From JAKAGZ01 sp963772675 (GTDB taxonomy: Bacteria > Bacteroidota > Ignavibacteria > Ignavibacteriales > Ignavibacteriaceae): DNA of 64,000 bases. Under the pieces are notes generated by a model. That model made no database searches. It worked only from the letters and a program-made list of their open reading frames with translations, and had not been told where the DNA came from. Shown in pieces: positions 10,408-20,291 of the stretch. How positions within the stretch are numbered: position 1 is the stretch's first letter; each line of letters starts with the position of its first letter. The position numbers were made by a program, and so were the translations under genes. The stretch lies in the NCBI GenBank assembly GCA_963772675.1, contig CAVYYF010000005.1, positions 1 to 64,000 on the forward strand, read 5' to 3'.

Positions 10408-12478
10408 ATGAAACGTGCATTTTTATTGCTCATTATTTTTTTCTCTATGCTTGGTTTTTGCCGGGCACAGTCAGGGCTTTTTTCCATTTTGTCGGACACT
10501 GCTTTATCGGGTACAAAAAAGTTAGACCGCCTGCAACTGGCGTTAAGAAATGCAGCCAATGACACTGTTCGTATGGATGCGTATTATAACCTGGCACTTT
10601 ATTATTTGGAAACAAATCGTGACAGTGCTGTTTATTACGACAATAAAAGTATTGCACTTGCTAAGCAGTTAAGAATAAAATTGGATGAAGCAGCCGCTTT
10701 AAGCGACAAGGGCTACGCTCTTATAGCATTGGGTAAATACCCGTCAGCACTTGAATCATTGTCAGAAGCGATGAAAATTGAAGAGAGCCCGGCAAATGAA
10801 AAATATACCTTGCCCTCTCCAAAAGGGCACACCCCGCATGAGATGAGAATTTATAATTTGGGTCTTACTACCCTTCATTTAGGGCAATTGTACGGCACTA
10901 CCGGTAACAGCGATATGGAAAAATTAAAATACTTCAAAGTATTGGGCTATGCTGAATCTATTCCGGATACTTTTTTGCTTTCTCTGGCATATATGAACAT
11001 AGGGTATTCTTATACTTACCTTAACCAATTGGATTCGGCACTTTATTTTGATCAACAGGCATTAGTGCTGCAGCCGCATTTAGGATTTTTCTTCAGAACC
11101 TGGGAAGGCAGCATTCTTTATCAAATGGGAAACATTTACCTTAAAAAAGGAAATTTAAAATTGGCCCGGGATACCTACCTGGAATCGGTAGCATCCTATA
11201 AAGCGCATCATAATCTTCACTATCTTCCCCGTACCTACGATGCATTAAGTAAATTATACGGAAGATTAGATAAACCTGACTCCAGCCTGTTTTATGCCAG
11301 GAAATTATTGAAGACTGCCCGGGTTTTAGGACAGCCGGAGCCGTTGGCCGCTTCCTACCGGGCGCTTTCAGATGTGTATAGCAATCTAAATAAACGTGAC
11401 AGTTCCTTAAAATACCTGCAACTATACACCGTATTAAATGACAGTCTGAATAATGCGGAAAAGAAAAACCTGCTTTCCTACCAGAATATCGGATTTGATC
11501 AACAACTGCGGCTCAAAAGTTTACAGGAGGAAAAAATTGAAACTGAAACCAGGATCAGAACTTATGCAATGTTAGCTGGAATAATTGTAGTTCTCGTAAT
11601 AGCATTTATACTTTTTAGAAATAACCGACAAAAAAAGAAAGCAAATGCTTTATTGCAGAAACAAAAGGAAAAAGTAGAAAGTACACTCTCAGAATTGAAA
11701 TCCACGCAAGCACAATTGATACATTCCGAAAAAATGGCATCACTTGGTGAACTTACTGCAGGCATCGCACACGAAATTAAAAACCCGTTGAACTTTGTAA
11801 ATAACTTTTCTGAAGTCAGCTACTGAATTAATCGATGAAATAACAGAAGAATTGAAAAAAGGAAATAATGAAGATGTACCCGACCTTGTAAATGATTTAA
11901 GACAAAACCTTGAAAAGATAAATCATCACGGCAAACGCGCAGACTCAATTGTTAAAGGAATGCTTCTGCATTCTCGCGGGACAGCAGGAGAAAAAACACC
12001 GACTGATATAAACGATTTACTTGAACAATATGTTAATCTTGCTTACCACGGAATGAGAGCACAGAATAAAGATTTCAACATTACAATAGAAAGAGATTAC
12101 GATAAAACATTAGAAAAAATTAGTGTTGTCCCTCAGGATATAAGCCGCGTGTTTTTAAATATAATTAACAACGGATGTTACGCTGCTAATGATAAAAAGA
12201 AAAAAGGCAGCGATGATTTCTCTCCAACTATTAAAGTTTCAACAAAAAATTTAAAGGAGAAAGTTGAAATCCGAATTGCAGATAACGGAAACGGAGTACC
12301 AGATAAAATAAAGGACAAGCTCTTTCAGCCTTTCTTTACAACAAAACCGACTGGCGAAGGAACTGGTTTGGGCTTATCGCTCAGTTATGACATTGTTGTA
12401 AAACAGTACGGCGGTGAAATTAAAATAGAAAGCAAAGAAGGCGAAGGAACAAAATTTATCATTCAAATACCGGTATAA
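10408..12478 (+). CDS. HK-C: TPR sensor histidine kinase (one frameshift)
   Basis: The first frame (10408-11826) has a signal peptide ending CRAQS, about 350 residues of helical TPR repeats, one transmembrane helix at about residues 388-408, and the DHp helix with His455. It stops just after NFVNNFSEVS. The rest of the kinase (11852-12478, HATPase with GEGTGLGLSLS) lies one frame over. Deleting one T near 11820 gives EVSTELIDEI, matching the sister kinases, and a protein of 689 residues. The TPR domain lies outside the cytoplasm and the catalytic half inside. Spacing to both neighbours is 6-7 bases. If the break is real, this copy has lost ATP binding; an assembly error is more likely. Confidence 0.8.
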
Positions 12479-12484
12479 CTGAAA

Positions 12485-14484
12485 ATGAAAGTCAAAATAC
12501 TGAATCTTACCATTCTGCTCTTACTCGTTTCCGGGTCTTGTTTTGCCCAGAGAAAAGAAGTAGTTGACAGCCTGAAAAGTTTATTGACCACCACGAAAAA
12601 TGATACCACCAGGATTTATGCTCAAATTGGTCTATGCAATCAATATCGTTTGGGTAATATTGATTCTTCTAGGTTTTACGGACAGCAGGCTTTGGAACTT
12701 GCCAGGCAGATTAATTATTTACCGGGACAAATACTGGCGCTTTCCTTTTTGACCGGCTCGGCACAACAGCAGGGGGACTATCCGAAAACGCTGGAATTAG
12801 GATTTAAAGCTATTCAACTAGCACAGGAGCACCATTTAGAAAGGTCTAAAGCAATACTCGGGTCTGGGTCTGACTATGCACTTACTGTATATGTTTTGAC
12901 CGGAGCTGCATTTACCAATATGGCCGATGTGTACGTGAACCTGAAGGATTATCCGAAAGCCATAAACTATATGTACCAATTAATTTCGTTAGAACTGGCA
13001 GGACCCAGCGATCCCGGACTTCCTTATGGGTACATGTTAATAGGAGAGGCATATTTGTTGTCCAATCAACCGGATTCAGCTGCATATTATGAAAAAAAGG
13101 CCGTTAAAATTTTTAAAGAGCAGAACTTCAATGAGCCGTTTGTCTACCAGTTTCTTGGAGATATTGCAATGAAATCCGGGATGAATAAAGAAGCCCTGGG
13201 TAATTACAAAATAAGCGAACAGAATGCAATTGAAGGTAAACAACAGCGGGCTTTAACGTGGGCTTACATCAGGATTTCAGATTTTTTTAAGACCCTGGGC
13301 CAACCGGATTCTGCCCTTTATTATGCACACAAAGGGTTTGAAGTGTCGCAACATTTTGGACAAAAGTCGTCCACCCTTGCTGCAGCGAAATTGCTGTCCG
13401 GATTATATGAACCTAAAGACACCAAAGAATCACTTCGATATCTTAAAATAGCGGATGCTTACAGGGACAGTTTGTTCGGCGAAGTGAATTTAAGAGCGGT
13501 GCAAACCATAACTGCCCGCGAAAAAGAACGTCAGCAGGAAATTGAAACGGCAAAAGCGGCTTATCAAAACAGGTTGAGGTTATATCTGCTGTTAACCGGG
13601 CTTTCTTTTTTGCTGTTAATCTCACTCATCCTTTACAGGAACTATAAAAAAAGTAAAAAAGCGAATCAGACTCTTAAAAATACACTTAATGATCTGAAAT
13701 CAACTCAGGCACAATTAATCCATTCTGAAAAAATGGCATCGCTTGGAGAACTTACAGCCGGTATTGCACACGAAATTAAAAACCCGTTAAATTTTATAAA
13801 TAATTTTTCCGAAGTAAGTAATGAGTTGCTGGATGAAATGAAAACCGAATTACAGAACAACAAGAAAGATGAAGCGTTGGAAATAGCTGATGATCTAAAA
13901 CAAAACCTTGAAAAAATAAACCATCACGGTAAACGTGCAGATTCAATTGTAAAAGGAATGCTTCTACATTCAAGAGGAACTTCAGGCGAAAAAACTTTGA
14001 CTGATATAAATGATCTTTTAGATCAATATGTTAATCTTGCTTACCACGGGATGAGAGCTACAAACAAGGAATTCAATATCACCATAGAAAAAGATTATGA
14101 TGAAACACTTGAAAAGATAAACGTTGTTCCGCAGGATATCAGCAGAGTATTCTTAAATATAATCAACAATGCTTGTTATGCAGCAAATGAAAAAAAGAAA
14201 AAAGATGGTGATGATTTTAGTCCTGTTCTTAAAGTCTCAACAAAAAAGTTGAGAGATAAAGTTGAAATAAGAATTAGCGACAACGGAAACGGAATTCCTA
14301 AAGATATTATAGATAAAATATTCCAGCCGTTCTTTACAACAAAACCGACCGGAGAAGGAACGGGTTTGGGTTTATCATTAAGTTATGATATTGTTACAAA
14401 ACAGCACGGTGGTGAATTAAAAGTGGAAACGAAAGAAGGTGAAGGACTGAATTTATAATCCAAATCCCGGTAAAAACTCAGTAA
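12485..14484 (+). CDS. HK-D: TPR sensor histidine kinase (frameshift in last codons)
   Basis: It has the same architecture as HK-C: signal peptide ending SCFAQ, TPR repeats, a transmembrane helix at about residues 365-385, DHp with His429, and an HATPase domain with the N box and GEGTGLGLSLS. As written, the frame stops at 14458 after GEGLNL, truncating the last beta strand. Adding one A to GAAGGACTG (near 14446) gives GEGTEFIIQIPV and a stop at 14482-14484, giving 666 residues, as in the sisters. The missing segment is small, so even the short form might fold. Its TPR region differs from HK-C in sequence, so the two probably sense different things. Confidence 0.82.
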
Positions 14485-14566
14485 TGAAAAAGTAGTTACA
14501 ATACTGTTAGTTCTTTTGGCAATCCAGAATATTGGAGCTGCTCAAATCGGCAAATTTGAAAACGGA
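14484..14566 (+). pseudogene. Remnant N-terminus of a lost or displaced sensor gene
   Basis: An ATG overlaps the repaired stop of HK-D (TAATG). It begins MKK and then hits a stop. With one extra A in the A-run, it reads on as VVTILLVLLAIQNIGAAQ, a typical signal peptide, in the same frame as HK-E and directly before HK-E's own signal peptide. Two signal peptides in a row suggest the head of another gene was left behind when HK-E's sensor was inserted. Alternatively this is an unused upstream start. Confidence 0.4.
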
Positions 14567-14572
14567 ATGATT

Positions 14573-17500
14573 ATGAACACAATTATTAAAAAACTTTCTC
14601 TTAGAACCATCTATTTCTTTTTAATATTAGTCCTGGCAATGAGCTCCGGTCTTTTTGCACAGGACATCCAGTTTGATCACCTTAATAAGTCAGACGGTTT
14701 CCCATCCGGCTGGATTTATAGCCTCGTGCAGGATAAACAAGGTTTTCTCTGGGTAGGTGGACTCCAAGGAATCAGCCGTTACGACGGCTACAATATCAAG
14801 ACGTACTGGCATGAACCGCTTGACAGCACATCCCTCTCAAACAACTATGTCAATGCCCTGTATGTAGATCGCGGCGGAAGGCTTTGGGCGGGTACCTGGG
14901 GCGGCGGCCTTAACCTGTTCGATTCAGGAAAAGAGAAATTCACTCACTTTAAACGTGATCCTGGTAATTCAACTTCATTGAGCTCAGATTCAGTGAATGT
15001 GATCCTTCAGACTACAGATGGAACTATCTGGGTCGGCACGCAAAACGGTCTCGATCGTTTTGATAACGATAAAGGAACGTTTATTCGCTACACCCATGAA
15101 ACAAATAACGAACAAACTCTTACCAGCAATGTTATAAACGCCTTATACGAAGACCAGGATGGCAATTTGTGGGTTGGAACAGGAGATGCCACAGACCCAA
15201 AGGGAAAAGTGGGAGGATTAAACCGTTACGATTCAACTGCAGATAATTTTATACGTGTTCTGCCAACCACACAGAAATCGTTACGCGATAATCGGGTCAC
15301 AGCCATTGCTGGAGCGCCCAATGGCGCTATTTATATCGGCACCTGCCAGTCAGGGCTCTATCGTTATGACCCGATGGGAAGTAAGCTTGAAGCGCTGGGT
15401 GATGATCCCAATGATTTGAAGCATCTGCATGCCCCCCGGGGTATAAAAACAAGTAACTTCTCCGCTAAAGTGGATGTTATTCATAGGGACAAGACCGGCA
15501 TGCTCTGGGTGGCAACGCATTCCGGCGGAATCAATCGATACGATCCCGCCACGCACACTCTTACACCCTACAGGCAGGCAGGCGATCCGAAAAGTTTGTC
15601 AAGCAATTTAGTTTTATCCTTCTATGAAGACCATCAGGGTATTCTTTGGGTTGGGACTGAAGGTGCCGGCCTCAACAAGATCGTGCCTTCCTTCAGCCGG
15701 TTTCGGTTATATGGAGCAAAAGAAATTAGTGCAAATAATGGCGTAAGATCACTTTATCAGGAAAGCAAAGATACTCTTTGGATTGGAACCTTTTCAGGCC
15801 AACTATTTCGAATGGATCCGTCCACAGGAAACATTGAACGATTCTCAGACACAAAACCAGCTCCGGACGGATTGTGGGGTAATCCTGTAGAAAGTGTATT
15901 TAAAGACAGGGAAGGAATGCTATGGGTAGGACAGCAAAGGGGCCTTTATCGCATTGACCCTGTTCGAAAGAGCCATAGAAAATTTACAGCTGATGCTGCA
16001 AACCCCGACAGTTTAAGTAATTCCAATATAATGTTTATCAGGCAATCTGATGACCAGCATTTGTGGATCGGCACCTGGGGCGGCGGACTTAACCTGTACA
16101 ATTATAAAACCAACCGCTTTCAGCATTTTCAACATGATCCGTCTGATCCAAAAAGTTTAAGTAATAATAAGTTAATGCAAATGTACACAGACCATCAGGG
16201 TATTCTCTGGTTTGGCACTGAGGATGGCGGTTTAGACCAATTTGACAAAAAAACAGAAACCTTTACTACTTATCTCGATGGAGAAGGCATTTTCCAGATT
16301 TATGAAGACAGTTCAGATCGATTTTGGGTAACAACTTTGACTGACGGAATATTCCTGCTGGATAGAAATACAGGAAAAACTATTCATCATTATACCACGG
16401 AAGATGGCTTGCCTAATAATGTTGTACCAGGCATCATGCAAGATAAACAAGGAATGCTTTGGTTTGCGACATCAGGTGGCGTTGCCAGGTTCGATCCTGA
16501 AACAAAGACTTTCATTACTTATGATGAGGCAAATGGCATAAATAACTATCCGGTTATACAGCAAGCTGTTATCAAGGGCAGGGACGACAGGATGTTCATC
16601 GGTGGCCCGAAAGGAGTAACTGCAATCAACCCGCAGGATTTTAAACCGAATCCAAATCCTCCGGTCACGGCAATCACAGGACTGCATATATTCGAAGATG
16701 CTTACTCGCTACCGGTTAACCGGAAAGAGCAGATAACGTTGAAGTATAACCAAAACGAGCTAACGTTCGACTACGCAGGGTTGCATTTTGCCAACCCGTC
16801 GCGAAATCGTTATACCTTTCGCCTGGAAGGGTACGACAAGAATTGGATTGATGCAGGTACTGCACGCAGAGCCAAATACACAAACATGAGTCCGGGTACG
16901 TACACGTTCAAAGTGAAATCTTCGAACAGCGACGGCGTCTGGGATGAAAAAGGCACGTCTCTAACGGTAAAGATTTTACCACCATGGTGGCGAACAACAG
17001 CGGCTTATATAATTTATGCATTACTCGTGATTGCTTTTATAGTACTCCTCAACAGATTTCTGCGCCGCAGATTGGTTGCGAAAGAGCGGGAGCGAACACG
17101 AGAACTGGAACTGGAACAAGCCCGTGAGGCTTTGCAGCAGGCCTCCCTCGACCGCGTCCGTGCCGAGATCGCTTCCATGCGAACTGCAAAAGACCTCGAG
17201 CGCATCACGCCGCTAATCTGGCGCGAACTTAAAGCACTTGAAGTTCCATTTATCCGTTGCGGTGTTTTTATTGTAAGTGATGATCAGACGCATACACAGG
17301 TTTATTTAACTACGCCTGAGGGGAAATCTCTTGGTATATTAAATCTTTCAACCGTATCAAATGCGCTTACCAGAAATTCAGTTGAATACTGGAAGAATAA
17401 ACAGATTTACAAAGAGCACTGGAATAAAGAAGAATTTATCAACTGGACAAAATCAATGATGAAACTCGGGCAGGTTCAGAATCCCGAAACATACCAGGGT

Positions 17501-18493
17501 TCATCACAGCCGCCGGAATCTCTCTATTTACATTTTGTTCCTTTTGAACAGGGAATGCTTTACGTTGGAAATGTTGATCCGCTTGATGAAGAGAAACTTG
17601 AACTGACAAAAACATTAGCTGAAGCTTTCTCCATTGCTTATGCACGTTATGAAGATTTTAAGAATCTTGAAGAAGCAAAAGCAGCAGTTGAAGTAACATT
17701 GAGTGAATTAAAATCAGCACAGTCTCAATTAGTCCATTCTGAAAAAATGGCATCGCTTGGTGAACTAACTGCAGGCATCGCACACGAAATTAAAAACCCG
17801 TTAAACTTTGTGAATAATTTCTCTGAGGTCAGCAATGAATTACTCGATGAATTAAAATCTGAATTACAGAACGATAAAAAGCAAGATGCGCTAGAGATTG
17901 TCGATGATCTTAAACAAAACCTTGAAAAAATAAACCATCATGGTAAACGCGCGGACTCTATTGTAAAGGGAATGCTTCTTCATTCACGAGGAACAGCAGG
18001 AGAAAAAACACCAACAGATATAAATGATCTTCTGGAACAATATGTTAATCTAGCTTACCACGGAATGAGAGCGCAGAACAAAGATTTTAACATTAGGATT
18101 GAAAGAGATTACGATAAAACACTTGGAAATATTAATGTTGTCCCACAGGATATCAGCCGTGTGTTTTTAAATATAATTAACAACGGCTGTTACGCCGCGA
18201 ATGACCGGAAGAAAACTCAGGGAGATAATTTTTCCCCCACAATTAAAGTCTCAACTAAAAATCTAAAAAACAAAGTTGAAATCAGGATAGCTGATAACGG
18301 AAACGGGATTCCGGAAAAGATAAAAGACAAGCTCTTTCAGCCTTTTTTTACAACAAAGCCAACAGGCGAAGGAACTGGTCTTGGTTTATCACTCAGCTAT
18401 GATATTGTTGTAAAACAGCACGGCGGAGAAATTAAAATAGAGTCGAAAGAAGGCGAAGGTGCGGAATTTATCATTATTATTCCTAAATTATAA
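14573..18493 (+). CDS. HK-E: beta-propeller plus GAF-like module histidine kinase
   Basis: From the ATG at 14573 (GGA about 8 bases upstream) it has 1306 residues. The order is: signal peptide ending GLFAQ; Reg_prop beta-propeller with many LWVGT-type blades; Y_Y_Y domain at about 735-800; transmembrane helix at about 808-828; coiled coil; one GAF-like module at about 855-1040; DHp with His1071; HATPase. The GAF-like module is a close copy of module 7 of HK-A, sharing for example MMKLGQVQNPETYQGSS. The protein therefore looks like an HK-B-type propeller joined to the C-terminal third of HK-A. It can integrate an outside signal and a cytoplasmic one. The frame is also open upstream to 14492; that part looks like a remnant. 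Confidence 0.87.
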   Translation: MNTIIKKLSLRTIYFFLILVLAMSSGLFAQDIQFDHLNKSDGFPSGWIYSLVQDKQGFLWVGGLQGISRYDGYNIKTYWHEPLDSTSLSNNYVNALYVDRGGRLWAGTWGGGLNLFDSGKEKFTHFKRDPGNSTSLSSDSVNVILQTTDGTIWVGTQNGLDRFDNDKGTFIRYTHETNNEQTLTSNVINALYEDQDGNLWVGTGDATDPKGKVGGLNRYDSTADNFIRVLPTTQKSLRDNRVTAIAGAPNGAIYIGTCQSGLYRYDPMGSKLEALGDDPNDLKHLHAPRGIKTSNFSAKVDVIHRDKTGMLWVATHSGGINRYDPATHTLTPYRQAGDPKSLSSNLVLSFYEDHQGILWVGTEGAGLNKIVPSFSRFRLYGAKEISANNGVRSLYQESKDTLWIGTFSGQLFRMDPSTGNIERFSDTKPAPDGLWGNPVESVFKDREGMLWVGQQRGLYRIDPVRKSHRKFTADAANPDSLSNSNIMFIRQSDDQHLWIGTWGGGLNLYNYKTNRFQHFQHDPSDPKSLSNNKLMQMYTDHQGILWFGTEDGGLDQFDKKTETFTTYLDGEGIFQIYEDSSDRFWVTTLTDGIFLLDRNTGKTIHHYTTEDGLPNNVVPGIMQDKQGMLWFATSGGVARFDPETKTFITYDEANGINNYPVIQQAVIKGRDDRMFIGGPKGVTAINPQDFKPNPNPPVTAITGLHIFEDAYSLPVNRKEQITLKYNQNELTFDYAGLHFANPSRNRYTFRLEGYDKNWIDAGTARRAKYTNMSPGTYTFKVKSSNSDGVWDEKGTSLTVKILPPWWRTTAAYIIYALLVIAFIVLLNRFLRRRLVAKERERTRELELEQAREALQQASLDRVRAEIASMRTAKDLERITPLIWRELKALEVPFIRCGVFIVSDDQTHTQVYLTTPEGKSLGILNLSTVSNALTRNSVEYWKNKQIYKEHWNKEEFINWTKSMMKLGQVQNPETYQGSSQPPESLYLHFVPFEQGMLYVGNVDPLDEEKLELTKTLAEAFSIAYARYEDFKNLEEAKAAVEVTLSELKSAQSQLVHSEKMASLGELTAGIAHEIKNPLNFVNNFSEVSNELLDELKSELQNDKKQDALEIVDDLKQNLEKINHHGKRADSIVKGMLLHSRGTAGEKTPTDINDLLEQYVNLAYHGMRAQNKDFNIRIERDYDKTLGNINVVPQDISRVFLNIINNGCYAANDRKKTQGDNFSPTIKVSTKNLKNKVEIRIADNGNGIPEKIKDKLFQPFFTTKPTGEGTGLGLSLSYDIVVKQHGGEIKIESKEGEGAEFIIIIPKL

Positions 18494-18532
18494 GTAACCT
18501 AAAATTCAAACTAAATACCAGGGATATTTACT

Positions 18533-18898
18533 ATGAAACTATTAGTTGTCGACGATGAAATTGATGTTCAATTTCTGTTTGAGCAAAAATTCAGAAAGGA
18601 AATAAAATCAGGACAATTACAAATTATTTACGCCGGCAATGGAATGACCGCCCTCGAATTGATTGACGCAATAGACGATCAGGCTGATTACCTTGTGTTG
18701 AGCGATATAAATATGCCTGAAATGAGTGGCCTGGAATTGCTTGAAGAAGTTAAGACAAGGTATCCGAAATTAAAAGTATTTATGATCACGGCGTACGGTG
18801 ATGAATCAAATTACAACAAAGCAAAAACTCTCGGCGCTGACGACTATTTTACAAAACCTTTAAGGTTCGATTTGCTAAAAGAAAAACTTAGTATCTAA
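18533..18898 (+). CDS. Single-domain response regulator (CheY-like)
   Basis: A 121-residue receiver domain with nothing else: acidic pair Asp7-Asp8, phosphoacceptor Asp58 in LSDINMPEMSG, a switch Thr in MITAYGDES and the conserved Lys in FTKPL. It lies 40 bases after HK-E with its own Shine-Dalgarno (AGGGA). With no output domain it should act by protein contact or as a phosphate shuttle or sink. Its position makes it the obvious partner of the five hybrid-free kinases upstream. It is related to the receiver of the next gene (same KFRKEIK and LSDINMPEM segments), which suggests duplication. Confidence 0.88.
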   Translation: MKLLVVDDEIDVQFLFEQKFRKEIKSGQLQIIYAGNGMTALELIDAIDDQADYLVLSDINMPEMSGLELLEEVKTRYPKLKVFMITAYGDESNYNKAKTLGADDYFTKPLRFDLLKEKLSI

Positions 18899-18920
18899 CG
18901 CTATTCAAGGGAAAATCAAA

Positions 18921-20090
18921 ATGTCTTACTCAAAAATATTAGTGGTAGACGATGAAACCGATCTGCAATCGCTGATTATGCAGAAATTCAGAAAAGAAAT
19001 AAAGGAAAGCCTGTACGATTTCACTTTTGCAGAAAACGGGATTCAGGCCCTGAAAAAAATAAATGAAGATGAAGAAATAGAACTTGTACTCTCTGACATT
19101 AACATGCCCGAAATGGATGGACTTACTTTGCTGGCAAAAATAAATGAATTAAATAATAAATTGCTCAAATCCGTTATAGTTTCCGCTTACGGTGATATGG
19201 ATAACATCAGAACTGCCATGAACATGGGGGCCTATGATTTTATCACTAAGCCAATAGATTTAAAAGATCTTAAAATAACAATTGAAAAATCATTAAAGGA
19301 AATTCAGGACTATAAAGCAGTTGTTTCAGCACAGAAAAAATTACTATCACTTCAACGGGAACTTGATATTGCCAACATAATTCAAACCTCGCTGCTACAA
19401 AAAAAATTCCCCGCTTTCCCCGACAGGAAAGAGTTTGACATTTTTGCAAAAATGATTCCCGCTAAAGAAGTCGGCGGCGATCTTTATGATTTCTTCCTGA
19501 TTGATAAATACCGGCTCGGTGTTATTATAGGTGATGTTTCTGGAAAAGGAATAGCCGCAGCTCTGCTGATGGCAGTCAGCAAAACATTGTTAAAGGCTAC
19601 TGCCACTAAAGGAATGCCCGCAGATAATATTTTAGCAGAAGTTAATAACATTATTGCTGAGGAAAGTCCATCGAATATGTTCGTAACGGTTTTTTACGGA
19701 GTCCTAGATACCAGGAGTGGTTCTTTCGAGTATTCAAACGGCGGACACAATCCTCCATATTTAGTTTCTGCTGACGGCACAGTTAAACAGCTTGATAATA
19801 TAGGTGGTCTGTTGCTTGGAGCGATAAAAGATGTCGAGTACCAATCAAACGTTATAATGCTTAAACAGGGAGAAAGCTTATTTTTCTATACTGACGGGGT
19901 TACAGAAGCGTTTAATAAGGAGGGAGAGGAATTCCAGGAAGGCCGTCTTGAAAAATCCCTGGCAAATAAAAATTCGTTAGATACAAATGAGCTCGTTCAG
20001 CATGTTTTTGAAGATGTCCAAAAATATTCTGAAGGTGTAGAGCAATCAGACGATATTACTTGCGTAGCTTTGAAATATTTGAAGGAATAA
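18921..20090 (+). CDS. Response regulator with PP2C/SpoIIE phosphatase output (RsbU-like)
   Basis: A 389-residue protein. Residues 1-125 are a receiver (Asp59 in LSDINMPEMDG, Lys in TKPID), then a coiled-coil linker of about 40 residues, then a SpoIIE/RsbU-type phosphatase. Metal-binding motifs are visible: AKEVGGDLYDFF, IGDVSGKGIAAAL, FEYSNGGHNPPY, FYTDGVTEA and DDITCVALKY. Such proteins dephosphorylate anti-anti-sigma (STAS) partners in partner-switching pathways. No STAS or RsbW-type kinase gene is in the window, so the substrate lies elsewhere. It is the last gene of the sensor array, 23 bases after the lone receiver, and is the most likely output of the pathway. Confidence 0.88.
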   Translation: MSYSKILVVDDETDLQSLIMQKFRKEIKESLYDFTFAENGIQALKKINEDEEIELVLSDINMPEMDGLTLLAKINELNNKLLKSVIVSAYGDMDNIRTAMNMGAYDFITKPIDLKDLKITIEKSLKEIQDYKAVVSAQKKLLSLQRELDIANIIQTSLLQKKFPAFPDRKEFDIFAKMIPAKEVGGDLYDFFLIDKYRLGVIIGDVSGKGIAAALLMAVSKTLLKATATKGMPADNILAEVNNIIAEESPSNMFVTVFYGVLDTRSGSFEYSNGGHNPPYLVSADGTVKQLDNIGGLLLGAIKDVEYQSNVIMLKQGESLFFYTDGVTEAFNKEGEEFQEGRLEKSLANKNSLDTNELVQHVFEDVQKYSEGVEQSDDITCVALKYLKE

Positions 20091-20117
20091 GAATTATAAG
20101 AAAGTAGCTTTTTAAAA

Positions 20118-20217
20118 TGTCATTTCGGCTACCACTATGCGGGATGAGAAATCTTATAAATTTTGAAATAAAGATTTCCCGATCATCCGGCAATTGCCGG
20201 ACTCACTCGAAATGACA
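20118..20217. repeat. Palindromic intergenic repeat (REP/MITE-like)
   Basis: A 100-base element bounded by the perfect inverted repeats TGTCATTTCG (20118-20127) and CGAAATGACA (20208-20217). Inside are a second nested pair (AGAAATCTT facing AAGATTTCC) and a perfect palindrome CCGGCAATTGCCGG at 20187-20200. It lies in the gap after the sensor operon and could fold into a long hairpin. It has no coding potential. Short elements with these ends are typical of dispersed palindromic repeats; only one copy is in this window. Confidence 0.65.
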
Positions 20218-20291
20218 ACTGTCAGTTTAATTGCCTCCCTGTTTTGCATTCAATGTAATAACACATTAAGTTTATCCAATAAATTTCGGGA

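Noticed and set aside
1777..12478. Programmed frameshifting or phase variation as the cause of the split kinase genes
   Set aside because: The breaks are at different positions, lack a common slippery heptamer or long homopolymer, and the same kind of break occurs twice in alaS. Consensus errors explain all of them more simply.
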